44,793 nucleotides of DNA from Deltaproteobacteria bacterium. Lineage in GTDB: Bacteria > Myxococcota > JACRCW01 > JAFGSX01. The notes beneath the pieces were generated by a model. The model was not told the origin of the DNA and did not search any database. It worked only from the letters and a program-made list of their open reading frames with translations. Below, in pieces: positions 25,587-33,414 of this stretch. The stretch lies in the NCBI GenBank assembly GCA_016934455.1, contig JAFGSX010000266.1, positions 1 to 44,793 of the forward strand, in the 5' to 3' direction. The position numbers were made by a program, and so were the translations under genes. Within the stretch, counting starts at the first letter, position 1. Each line of letters begins with the position of its first letter.

Positions 25587-28306
25587 GGATAGGGTCGCGC
25601 CTGCTTGATCACCAGCGCTCGATCCGGCGCATCGAACTTGAACTCGACGTCCATGGCGTAGAAGCCGCGGCTGCCGTACACCGGCTGGAAGTTGCGGTGG
25701 ATGGCGAGCAGCGCGCTGGCCAGCTCGTGCTGCTCGCGCGCCGACAGCACCGGCTGGCCGCGGTTGAGCGACGAGTAGCTGAGAAAGACCGCCTCCGGGC
25801 TGGCCGACGCCCAGTAGTAGAGATACTGATCGGGGAGCATGCCGGGCGACGGATTGGTGACCGCCTCCTCTCCGACCTGGACGTTGACGTAGAAGGCGGG
25901 CTCGGTCGGGTCGAACAGGTTGGCGGTGATGGCGACGCCGTTGGCCAGCTCGTCGGGGAAGGAGCGGTGCACCAGCACCGCCATCGCCACCTTGCGGTGG
26001 TCGATGCCCATGTACTCGCGCTCCTCGAACGCCCGCAGGTTGAACAGGCTGGCCCAGACGCCGCGCAGGGCGTCGAGCACCGGCTTGTCGGGATCGTCGC
26101 GGTCGCCGCTGTAGGAGCTGTACAGGCCGGCACCGGTGTAGACGCCCAGATCCTCGGCGTTGGTGCTCGACCTAAAGCGCATCCTCATGTGCGGGTATTC
26201 GTCGGCCAGCTTGAGGTCGAGCAGGTCGCGCAGCTTGGCCGAGACCGGCGCCCCGCGCATGCTCTCCTGCATGTCGGCCAGGGTCGCGCGCCGGTAGTCG
26301 CCGTCGCTGCGAAAGCGCTGGTCGGCCAGCAGTTGCTCGAGATAGCGGTGGTAGCCGTTGTCGCGCATGAAATCGACAAAAAAGGCAAACGGGATGGCGA
26401 ACCCGCGCGGGTTGTAGATCGGCGTCACGGCAAAGTCGTCGCAGCGCGCGGCCGTGCCGGCGCCGGTCCACAAGCCGCAGGCTAGCGCGCCGGTCTTTTG
26501 CTCTACCGTGGCCTGGATCGAGACCGCCGGGCCGTCGGGATAGGGCCGGGCCGTCACGGTCGCGAGCTGATCGTGCACCCGCAGCGTGAGCGCGTAGCGA
26601 GGAGCGTCCACGGGCATGCGTTCGCTCGCCAGCGAGACGCGCTTGCCCAGGCGCGAGCGCTCGATCGCGAGCTGGCCGTCGCTGCCCAGGCGCGCCACCA
26701 TGAAGTCGGCGGGCCCGGTGCGCCAGAAGGCGAGGCCGACCTCGCCGGCCGGCTCGACGATGACGACGCTGCGGCACTCGAAATTGCGGTAGCGCAGGTC
26801 CGCGAACACCGCCTTGTCTCCACCGCCGAGGTCGGTCTGGCCCAGGGCGTGAATGCCGCTGCTGGCCTGCTCGTCCTCGGCCACCGCCCACCGGCCCTGG
26901 TCGATCAGCCAGCCCTGGGGCACCGTGCCCGCCTCGTCCGCGCGCTCGAAGTTCCACGCCCGCACGGTGTAGGCGGTGCGCTGCAGCCGGCCGTAGTTGG
27001 CCGCCTTGGCGCCGACCACACCCACGTCGGCGACGTCGATGCGCTCGACGTCGATCAGGTCGCGCACGCCGAGGTCCAGCGCCGGGACGGTGACCGGCGG
27101 CGGACGGTGCTCCTCCCACCAGCGCTCTGCCTCGTCGGCGCTGACCTCGGTCAGGCTCCAGTTGTTGGCGCCCACGGTCAGCCGCGCCCAGCGGCCGGCG
27201 AGGGCGGCGACGGCGGGATGGGCGGTGGCGCCGCGCAGCCCCATGTTGGGCGTGCCGCGGTTCTGGCTCAACACGTTGACGTGCGACAGGGGCGTCTGGA
27301 ACTGGGCCGTGATCAGCCCGGCCACCGGTGTGATGTCGTTGGGCACGGCGTCGAGCACGACGACGTCGCGCGGGCTGACGTAGACCCGCTGCAGCTCGGC
27401 CGCGCGCAGGATGCGCACCTGACCGATGGTCTCGCCCAGGTTGAGCGGCTGGTACTCGAGGCCGGCGTAGATCTCGGCGTTGGTGACCACCGGGATGTCC
27501 GCCGCCAGCTCGCGGGCGCGGCTCTCCTGGGACGCCGAGGCGGGCAGGAACCTGAGCTGCGGCCCGAAGAAGCTGGCGCCGCCGATCTGCCGGAACATGA
27601 GCTCGATCATCTCCGGCGTCGCGGTGTCGACCGGCGCCAGGTTGAGCGCCCAGATGTCCTGGGCCTCGAAGTGGGTGATCGAGCCGAGCAGAAAGCGCCG
27701 GTTCGGCGAGATGTACTCGGTGGCGTTGAAAGTCGAGAGATCGATCACCGGCGGCAGCGAGCAGCGACGCTCGACGCTGGCGCAGGCACAGGCGCAGTCC
27801 GGGTCGCAGCGGCAGCCGCTGCTGCATTCCTGATCGACGTCGCAGTCGCAGCTCGCGACGCAGTCGGGGCGGCAGCCGCAGATGCCGCTCAAGAAGTCGC
27901 GCGCGAACTCGAAGTGCAGTTGGCGCGCGGCGGTGTTCTGGAAATAGAGCTGGTAGCCGGCGCAGCCGGCGGCGCCGTCGACCTCGGCGCACACGGTCGG
28001 GCTGGCGCAGGCCGCCGGGCACTGCTGGCCGGCGGGCGGTGCGTCGAGCGAGGCGCGGTCGATCAGGTACTTGACGGTCTTGGCCCCGGGCAGCGACGAG
28101 TCGAGCGGATCGTCGGCCAGCGCCGCGAAGTCGGTCGGGCAGCCCAGCCGGGACAGCGCCGCGGGTGGCTCATCCGATCGCCAGACGCAGACCGGCGGCG
28201 GCGCGCCGGCGTCGGGCGTGGATTCCGGCGGCGGGCAGGCCGCCAGCACCCCGGCTGCGAACGCACCCAGGCACGCGGCCCCGCTCGCGTCGATCCTGAT
28301 CATCAT
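25565..28306 (-). CDS. dikinase/PEP-synthase-like lipoprotein with an inserted LamG-like domain
   Basis: This predicted 913-residue protein has a lipobox (VLAAC, Cys24) and Cys-rich regions at 96-115 and 143-182. A swivelling phosphohistidine-like domain follows, with QTPLSHVNVLSQNRGTPNMG (337-356, His342). A PEP/pyruvate-binding ATP-grasp domain (PPDK_N-like) starts VGAKAANYGRL (431-441, Lys434), is interrupted by about 180 residues of beta-rich LamG-like sequence (450-630), and resumes with NPRGFAIPFAFF, MRFRSSTNAEDLG (Arg712), MAVLVHRSF and MDVEFKF...IKQARP (Glu888, Gln902, Arg904). The order, His domain before ATP domain, matches glucan water dikinases rather than PEP synthase. ATP is not expected outside the cytoplasm, so the lipidated location is odd. 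The starts at 28306 and 28303 are adjacent ATGs. The 3' end is probably frameshifted; see the next entry. Confidence 0.8.
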   Translation of the reverse strand: MMIRIDASGAACLGAFAAGVLAACPPPESTPDAGAPPPVCVWRSDEPPAALSRLGCPTDFAALADDPLDSSLPGAKTVKYLIDRASLDAPPAGQQCPAACASPTVCAEVDGAAGCAGYQLYFQNTAARQLHFEFARDFLSGICGCRPDCVASCDCDVDQECSSGCRCDPDCACACASVERRCSLPPVIDLSTFNATEYISPNRRFLLGSITHFEAQDIWALNLAPVDTATPEMIELMFRQIGGASFFGPQLRFLPASASQESRARELAADIPVVTNAEIYAGLEYQPLNLGETIGQVRILRAAELQRVYVSPRDVVVLDAVPNDITPVAGLITAQFQTPLSHVNVLSQNRGTPNMGLRGATAHPAVAALAGRWARLTVGANNWSLTEVSADEAERWWEEHRPPPVTVPALDLGVRDLIDVERIDVADVGVVGAKAANYGRLQRTAYTVRAWNFERADEAGTVPQGWLIDQGRWAVAEDEQASSGIHALGQTDLGGGDKAVFADLRYRNFECRSVVIVEPAGEVGLAFWRTGPADFMVARLGSDGQLAIERSRLGKRVSLASERMPVDAPRYALTLRVHDQLATVTARPYPDGPAVSIQATVEQKTGALACGLWTGAGTAARCDDFAVTPIYNPRGFAIPFAFFVDFMRDNGYHRYLEQLLADQRFRSDGDYRRATLADMQESMRGAPVSAKLRDLLDLKLADEYPHMRMRFRSSTNAEDLGVYTGAGLYSSYSGDRDDPDKPVLDALRGVWASLFNLRAFEEREYMGIDHRKVAMAVLVHRSFPDELANGVAITANLFDPTEPAFYVNVQVGEEAVTNPSPGMLPDQYLYYWASASPEAVFLSYSSLNRGQPVLSAREQHELASALLAIHRNFQPVYGSRGFYAMDVEFKFDAPDRALVIKQARPYPGRGETP

Positions 28307-28367
28307 CTCGCATTTTAGCGCGGCCGGTGTCGGACGTCATTGCGCTCGAGGTGCGCGCCGCCGATCG

Positions 28368-29540
28368 CTACCGGCGATCGTGGATGCAGGTGGCGGTGAC
28401 CCAGGTCGGATCGTGGCTGTCGACGCCGGGGCCCGAGCCCAGCGTGGCGTTGTGCTGGGCCTCGACCGCGTCAGCCACGACCTCGCCGCTGCCCTCGTTC
28501 GCGTGCCACAGCACGACGGTGTCGGCGTCGGCGACGAACAGCGCGGTCGGCGGCGTAAAACTCCCCGTGTAGCGCGCGGTTCTAGAGATGCGCACCTCGT
28601 CGAGCAGGCCGGCGTAGAAGTAGGAGCGGTCGGCGGCGCCGGTGCCGGCGGTCAAGGGTCCGGTAAAATCGGACGGGCCGTTGTTGCAGGAGGCCTCATC
28701 CTGAAGCACGCCGTCGACGAAGACGCGCACCGTCGAGCCGTCGTAGGTGCCGGCGACGTGATGCCAGACGTTGGGCACGAAGGGGTAAGTGGCAAACGGC
28801 GCCTCGGCCGAGAGGTAGGTCCCGCCGTGGCCGACGAAGAAAGACGCTCCGCCGTAGTAGATAGCCAGCGCGTATCCGTCGTAGGTGCTGGCCGAGTGGT
28901 GCGAGATGATGCGCATGCGCGTGTTGGCGCCGATCGCGACCGGCGTGTTGACCCAGGCCTCGACGGTCAGCGCGCCCAGGCCATCGAACGCCGGATCGTC
29001 TCCGACCTCGAAGTAATCATCGTCTCCGTCGAAGGAGAGGGCGGGTTTGGCGCACGGGCCGCTGTCCGGGGCGCCGCGGTCCGCCGCACCGTCGTTCGCG
29101 CCGACGTCGCGCGTGAGATCCGCAATCGCGCTGTCGGCCGCGGCATCGAGGTCCGCCGCATCCGTCTGCCGGTCGCCGGGTGCGCCATCCGCCGGCGACT
29201 GGTCGGTCCGCGCCTGGTCGGTCCGCGCCTGGTCGGGATGCAGGTGGTCGCTCGCGATCCGGTCGGGCGAGTCGCGGTCCGGGTTGCCGCCGTCGCTCGC
29301 CGCGGCCGCGTCGCTCGCCGGCTCGTCCGGCCAGCAGATGCCGTCGCGGCAGACCTCGGTGCGCTTGCACTGCTGGTTGGAGGTGCAGACCGTGCGGCAG
29401 CGCTCCAGCACGCAGAGCTCGTCTTCGCGGCAGTCGCTGTTGGACTGGCACGGCGCGTTGGGATCGCGGCACGCGAGGGCGGCCAGCACCACCGCGGCGA
29501 GCGCCAGCGCCTGTCTCTGGAGAGCCGACGTCACTGGCAT
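28368..29540 (-). CDS. lipoprotein: Cys-rich module, Asp-rich linker and LamG-type lectin domain
   Basis: This 390-residue lipoprotein has a signal peptide and lipobox (LAALAC, Cys24). A Cys-rich module (about 30-70) follows: CQSNSDCREDELCVLERC and CTSNQQCKRTEVCRDGIC, the same layout as in the next two genes. An Asp/Ala-rich linker (about 75-160) contains two near-identical units (QARTDQARTDQ). The C-terminal half (about 165-385) is a LamG/concanavalin A-like beta sandwich: SFDGDDDYFEVGDD, LTVEAWVNT, WHHVAGTYDGSTVRVFVDG, LLDEVRISRTARY. It may bind glycans or proteins at the surface. The ATG 29540 overlaps the upstream gene by 10 bases; a GTG at 29534, overlapping as GTGA, is an alternative start. 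Confidence 0.88.
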   Translation of the reverse strand: MPVTSALQRQALALAAVVLAALACRDPNAPCQSNSDCREDELCVLERCRTVCTSNQQCKRTEVCRDGICWPDEPASDAAAASDGGNPDRDSPDRIASDHLHPDQARTDQARTDQSPADGAPGDRQTDAADLDAAADSAIADLTRDVGANDGAADRGAPDSGPCAKPALSFDGDDDYFEVGDDPAFDGLGALTVEAWVNTPVAIGANTRMRIISHHSASTYDGYALAIYYGGASFFVGHGGTYLSAEAPFATYPFVPNVWHHVAGTYDGSTVRVFVDGVLQDEASCNNGPSDFTGPLTAGTGAADRSYFYAGLLDEVRISRTARYTGSFTPPTALFVADADTVVLWHANEGSGEVVADAVEAQHNATLGSGPGVDSHDPTWVTATCIHDRR

Positions 29541-30793
29541 GCCGTCTCCCACGCGCCGAGGGAGACCGTCGGTTCGGGCACGACCAGCTTGCGCAACTTG
29601 ACGTTGTCGAACATGGCAGCGCTTTGAAACGTTACCAGGCCCGCCTGGGTGTCGCCGACCGCGAGGTTGCTGCCGTCGATCGTCAAGCCGTCGTCGAGAG
29701 TGGCGCTGACGTCGCTGCCGGTGAACCAAGCTGCAAGATGGTACCAACGCTGAAAGTGGACTGTGGTTTGAGTCGAGGCAACGACTCCTGCCGGATTGCC
29801 GTTGACGATGTGGCCGATCCGAAAAAGGTCTTCTTCTGACCACAGCGCCACGTTGTAGTAGGTGGCGCCGTAATCGGGCAGGCCGCTGGCTCGGATAAGC
29901 AATCCGGCCAGGGCGCTCTGTTCGCTAGCAGCCAGCAGCGCCACGTCTGCCTCCAGCATGCCGTCGGCGACCGCCGTGTCGGCGATCTGGCCGTAGCACG
30001 CATTGATATTTCCGGCGCGCAAGACGCGGCCGTGAGCTTCTGATTGGACGATCTGCCAGGCGCCTGATGGCCCGGTATCGAATTGCGGGTGGCCATTACT
30101 GTCTATGGCATGCCCTTCAAAATCATCGAAGAACCGGTAGACGTTGTGAAGATCGGTGGGCGCCGCGGTCGAACTGACCGAACCGACGTACAGGTAGTAA
30201 TCGTCGCTGCCGCCCGGGTAGCTCTCTGATGGCTGCAGCCGGAACCTCAACGCGATCCGGTCCGAGCCGAGGGCGATCAGCTCGCGATCGATCTCGGTCG
30301 CATTGCCCTCCAGCCACACGATACGCAGGTCGTCACCGTTCGGCATCAACGACCGCAGGAATAGATCGCTGGCCGCGGCTTCACGCAGGTCGAGCTCGAG
30401 CGTGTATTCGGCGGGTGCCGCCGAGATGATCAGCGGTGCGCGATAGGCAAACGCCGTGTCCCACCACGCCGGGTCGGGCGGAGCACAGGTATCCGCGACC
30501 GCGCCGTCAGTCGAAGTGCGATCGACCGGATTCGCGTCGGGACGGGCTCTATCGATTGCACCGGCGTCGACCAGGGCCTGGCAGAACCCGCTGCGACACT
30601 CCTCGGTGCCGCGGCAATCGACGTTGGAATTGCAGGCGAGGCGGCAGCGCTGCTCGATGCAGATCTCGTCCGGCCGGCAGTCGTTGCTCGACAAACAGGT
30701 GCCGCCTGGCGGCGGCTGGCAGGCGGTCAGCAATCCCGCGGCCGCGAGCGCGCTGCAAAACACCGACCAGGCGGCACGGCGCATCGCTCTCAT
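29531..30793 (-). CDS. lipoprotein: Cys-rich module plus DUF2341-like domain
   Basis: This 420-residue lipoprotein has a signal peptide with lipobox LLTAC (about Cys25). A Cys-rich module follows: CLSSNDCRPDEICIEQRC and CNSNVDCRGTEECRSGFC. It shares layout with both neighbours. A short linker (about 70-105) leads to a DUF2341-like domain (PAWWDTAFAYRAPLIISA, then LRFRLQPSESYPGGSDDYYLYVG) and a C-terminal beta-sandwich with a further acidic patch (FDDFEG, then ADGMLEADVALLAASEQSAL). ATG 30793 overlaps the stop of the upstream gene as ATGA, so the two are coupled. The function is unknown; a binding role at the cell surface is inferred from domains. Confidence 0.87.
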   Translation of the reverse strand: MRAMRRAAWSVFCSALAAAGLLTACQPPPGGTCLSSNDCRPDEICIEQRCRLACNSNVDCRGTEECRSGFCQALVDAGAIDRARPDANPVDRTSTDGAVADTCAPPDPAWWDTAFAYRAPLIISAAPAEYTLELDLREAAASDLFLRSLMPNGDDLRIVWLEGNATEIDRELIALGSDRIALRFRLQPSESYPGGSDDYYLYVGSVSSTAAPTDLHNVYRFFDDFEGHAIDSNGHPQFDTGPSGAWQIVQSEAHGRVLRAGNINACYGQIADTAVADGMLEADVALLAASEQSALAGLLIRASGLPDYGATYYNVALWSEEDLFRIGHIVNGNPAGVVASTQTTVHFQRWYHLAAWFTGSDVSATLDDGLTIDGSNLAVGDTQAGLVTFQSAAMFDNVKLRKLVVPEPTVSLGAWETACQ

Positions 30794-32199
30794 TGGCACC
30801 GCTCCTGCCACGCACCGAGCGCGACGGAGGGCTCGGGGTCCACCAGCATGCGCGCCATGACGTCGTCGACGGACACGTCGCTGAAAAAGCCGTTGATGCC
30901 GATCTCGCCGCACCCATTTTCTGCATGCAAATAGGTGGTCGAAGCCGTCCCGGAGACAGCGTTCAGCTTTGTGCCGACGGCGTGGCTGCGCAGCCGGTAC
31001 CACTGCTGTAAATTGATTTCGAGAGAGGTCGTCTCCAAAAAGCCTTGCCAGGCGCCATTGACGGTATGGCCGATACCCAGCCGGTTGCTAGCGTGTTGCA
31101 GCGTTGTTGAGTAATACGTAGCGTTGCCCAACAGGTTGCAGCCGCGAATCGAAAAATTGACACCGGCGATCGAGTTGTATGCGCTGTTGAATTTGACCCA
31201 CATCTCGAGCTGAACGTCGGTGAGCGTCAGTCCCGCCATCCTGATCGGGTTGCCGTCGTCGGCCGCGATGGTCAACACGTGGTTGCCGGAGCCCTCGACC
31301 TCCACCCGCCAGTGGGAGAGCGTCGCGGTGACAAACGCCGGGCTGCCGTCGCTGCCGACCGCCATTCCCTCGAAGTCCTCGAAAAAGAGGTAGACGTTTT
31401 TGCGGTTGTCCGCAGGCGAGTTGCCCGTGCTGGCGCCCGCTCCGACGTATAAAAAATAGCTTTCGCTGCCACCGGCATGGCCGCCGGGCTCCTGCAGGCG
31501 AAAATGAAGAGTCACCCGCGTGGCGCTGAACGCGAGCAGCGCGCGGTCGATCTCGCGGTTGGACGCGCCATCCCACCAGACGACGCGCAGATCGTCACCC
31601 GTGCCGAGCGAGCTCGGATCGAAGCGCGCCGCCTCGCTGTCGCTGGCGTCGAGCGCGAGCGTGTAGCTGGCGGGGGTGGCGCTGATCGCGATCTGCGCTC
31701 GCCACGGGTAGTTGTCGTTCCACCAGGGAGGCCCTGTCGGCGCGGCGCACGCATCGCCGCTGCCGGCATCGCTTTCACCGGCATCGCCATCGCCGGCATC
31801 GCCATCGCCGGCATCGCTTTCGCCCGAGTCGGATCCGGCATCGGCCGGACGGTCGGGCGTCATTCGATCGCCGGCGGCGGTGTCGGCGGGCTCGCCATCG
31901 CGCTGCAGCCAGTCCATCGCGGCCGCGTCAAGGCGCGGGGCATCGACCGGCTCCGCGTCGGGCCGGGCGCCGTCGATCGCACCGGCGTCGACTCGGGCCT
32001 GGCAGTAGCCGTCCAGGCAGATCTCGCCGACGCGGCACTGCTGGACCGAGTTGCAGGCGGTGCGGCAGAGCCCGGCGACGCAGATCTCGCCCTCGCGGCA
32101 GTCGCTCGACGTGGTGCAGACCGCGCTCGGCGGCCTCGGGCAGGAGGTCAGCGCAAAAAAAACGGCAAGCGCGGTACCGCCTGGGAGCAACCTCGACAT
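30790..32199 (-). CDS. lipoprotein: Cys-rich module plus DUF2341-like domain, repeat-rich linker
   Basis: This 469-residue lipoprotein is the first of three tandem relatives. After the lipobox (ALTSC, Cys20) come CTTSSDCREGEICVAGLC and CNSVQQCRVGEICLDGYC. A long Asp/Ala/Gly linker (about 70-150) includes five-residue repeats ESDAG DGDAG DGDAG ESDAG, coded by a 15-base DNA repeat. Then the DUF2341-like PPWWNDNYPWRAQIAISATP and RFRLQEP...GGSESYFLYVGAG are followed by a C-terminal beta-sandwich (FEDFEGMAVGSDG onward). A candidate extended -10 lies just upstream of ATG 32199. It is 30-40% like its neighbour by eye, so the two probably arose by duplication. The function is unknown. Confidence 0.87.
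   Translation of the reverse strand: MSRLLPGGTALAVFFALTSCPRPPSAVCTTSSDCREGEICVAGLCRTACNSVQQCRVGEICLDGYCQARVDAGAIDGARPDAEPVDAPRLDAAAMDWLQRDGEPADTAAGDRMTPDRPADAGSDSGESDAGDGDAGDGDAGESDAGSGDACAAPTGPPWWNDNYPWRAQIAISATPASYTLALDASDSEAARFDPSSLGTGDDLRVVWWDGASNREIDRALLAFSATRVTLHFRLQEPGGHAGGSESYFLYVGAGASTGNSPADNRKNVYLFFEDFEGMAVGSDGSPAFVTATLSHWRVEVEGSGNHVLTIAADDGNPIRMAGLTLTDVQLEMWVKFNSAYNSIAGVNFSIRGCNLLGNATYYSTTLQHASNRLGIGHTVNGAWQGFLETTSLEINLQQWYRLRSHAVGTKLNAVSGTASTTYLHAENGCGEIGINGFFSDVSVDDVMARMLVDPEPSVALGAWQERCQ
31763..31822. repeat. tandem repeat, 15-base unit, four copies
   Basis: Four copies of a 15-base unit (CCGGCATCGCCATCG and close variants) run in frame with the minus-strand lipoprotein and code for the linker repeats ESDAG/DGDAG. 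There are no spacers. Copy number may vary between strains. Confidence 0.85.
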
Positions 32200-32218
32200 G
32201 GCAATCCCCGTGGCCGGG

Positions 32219-32227
32219 ATCGTAGCA
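32219..32227 (-). promoter_or_regulatory. candidate extended -10 promoter for the lipoprotein group
   Basis: The minus strand reads TGCTACGAT, an extended -10 (TGN TANNNT), 20 bases upstream of ATG 32199 in an 87-base gap. No -35 is evident, which extended -10 promoters do not require. It could start transcription of the three tandem lipoproteins and the genes after them. Confidence 0.35.
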
Positions 32228-32286
32228 CAAGCCGGACCTGAGTGGTGCGGGTAGCCGGGCTCCCGTCCCCCCAGGGTCGTGGCGGT

Positions 32287-33414
32287 TCAGGGCTCTGCAA
32301 ACGGATCGGTCGTCAGCTTCTTGCGCACCGAGCCCGCGCAGATACCGCCGCGCGTCCGGCCGCCGCAGAAGGGCTGGTCCAGCCAGGCGTCCTCGCCGGC
32401 GAAACCCAAGGCCGCGAGATCCTCCACCAGCGGCGCAGCGGGCTCGCCGGCGTTGACCACCGGCGGGAGCAGCTCAAAGGCCGAGGGGTCGGCCACGCCG
32501 TCCGGTGAGCAATCCTCATCGAAGCACGGAATGTCCGAGAATTCGCAGTCGGCGACGGAGACGTAGCTGGCGTGCTTGTCCTCGGAGGCGTAGACCAGCC
32601 AGCGCGGGCCGCTCTCGCCATCGACAAACTCCATCTCCTGCAGTTCGTCGCCCGCCAAGAGCCGGTTGTGATCGAGCGGCGCTCCGTCGTGCGCCGCCGT
32701 GAAGGCAGCGCTGACCACGACGTCGCCGGGCGCCGTCAGCGCGACCAGACGCAGGGCGACGCGCTCCGTGTCGCCGTTGTGGGCCGAGATGCCAAGGCAG
32801 CTTCCGTAGTCGCGCGAGTAGCCGATCACGATCAGGGCGCGGACCTCGAGCGGCGCCAACGACGTCGGATAGATGTGCCCGATAGCGGCCACGACCGCCG
32901 CGGGATCGCCGAGCAGATCCTCGCCCTCGTCGAGGCGGAGCCGGGGACGCAGCAGCTCGAGAGCCATTTCCTCCCAGGCGTCGACGAGATCGTCGCCATC
33001 CGCGTCGGCGCAGACCTCACCCAGCGATTCGGGGCAACCGTCCGTGCGCGCGGGGACGTTGCTGCTCAACGCCAGGCGGCCGTCCGCCGCCAGCGACGTG
33101 GCAGCGGTCGGCGCGAACGGCGGGCCGGCTTCTGGACCCGCATCCGCGCCGGAGTCCGTACCCGAATCGACACCGGTATCCGCGGCTGCGTCGCGACCTG
33201 CATCCCGGTCTCCGCTCTGGCCGGCATCCCGGTCTCCGCTCTGGCCTGCATCCCGATCTCCGCTCTGGCCTGCATCCCGGTCTCCGCTCTGGCCTGCGTC
33301 GTGGGCTGCGTCCGGATCGCCGGGCGGAGTCGCGGCGGTCTGCCCCGGGCAGCCGCCGATTCCCAGCAGCCAGAGCAGCCCCCACGCTGGCCAGGTGCGG
33401 TGCACGGTCGTCAC
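32287..33414 (-). CDS. repeat-containing lipoprotein, Vps62-like or unknown
   Basis: This 375-residue lipoprotein has a lipobox (GIGGC, Cys22). Its linker (about 35-95) has four exact copies of an eight-residue repeat DAGQSGDR. The next part contains an EF-hand-like calcium loop DADGDDLVDAWEE (about 137-149). It then has HIYPTSLAPLEVRALIVIGY, GISAHNGDTERVALRL, AHDGAPLDHNRLL and YASEDKHASYVSV, which recalls the Vps62 family (HNGDWE motif) but only loosely. The GTG start (33414) overlaps the TGA of the PilB-like gene as GTGA. Coupling to a secretion-type ATPase is notable. It is separated from the next lipoprotein by 87 bases. The function is unknown. Confidence 0.8.
   Translation of the reverse strand: MTTVHRTWPAWGLLWLLGIGGCPGQTAATPPGDPDAAHDAGQSGDRDAGQSGDRDAGQSGDRDAGQSGDRDAGRDAAADTGVDSGTDSGADAGPEAGPPFAPTAATSLAADGRLALSSNVPARTDGCPESLGEVCADADGDDLVDAWEEMALELLRPRLRLDEGEDLLGDPAAVVAAIGHIYPTSLAPLEVRALIVIGYSRDYGSCLGISAHNGDTERVALRLVALTAPGDVVVSAAFTAAHDGAPLDHNRLLAGDELQEMEFVDGESGPRWLVYASEDKHASYVSVADCEFSDIPCFDEDCSPDGVADPSAFELLPPVVNAGEPAAPLVEDLAALGFAGEDAWLDQPFCGGRTRGGICAGSVRKKLTTDPFAEP
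33200..33295. repeat. tandem repeat, 24-base unit, four copies
   Basis: Four adjacent copies of a 24-base unit (GCATCCCGGTCTCCGCTCTG and four more bases) with one single-base variant. They lie in frame in the lipoprotein gene at 32287-33414 and code for DAGQSGDR. They form a minisatellite with no spacers. Confidence 0.9.

Noticed and set aside
28071..29627. A 518-codon plus-strand open frame opposite the dikinase-like and LamG lipoprotein genes
   Set aside because: Arg/Val/Gly-rich with no domain, antisense to real genes.
33200..33295. A CRISPR-like array
   Set aside because: The units are directly adjacent with no spacers and are in frame with a gene, so this is a coding tandem repeat.
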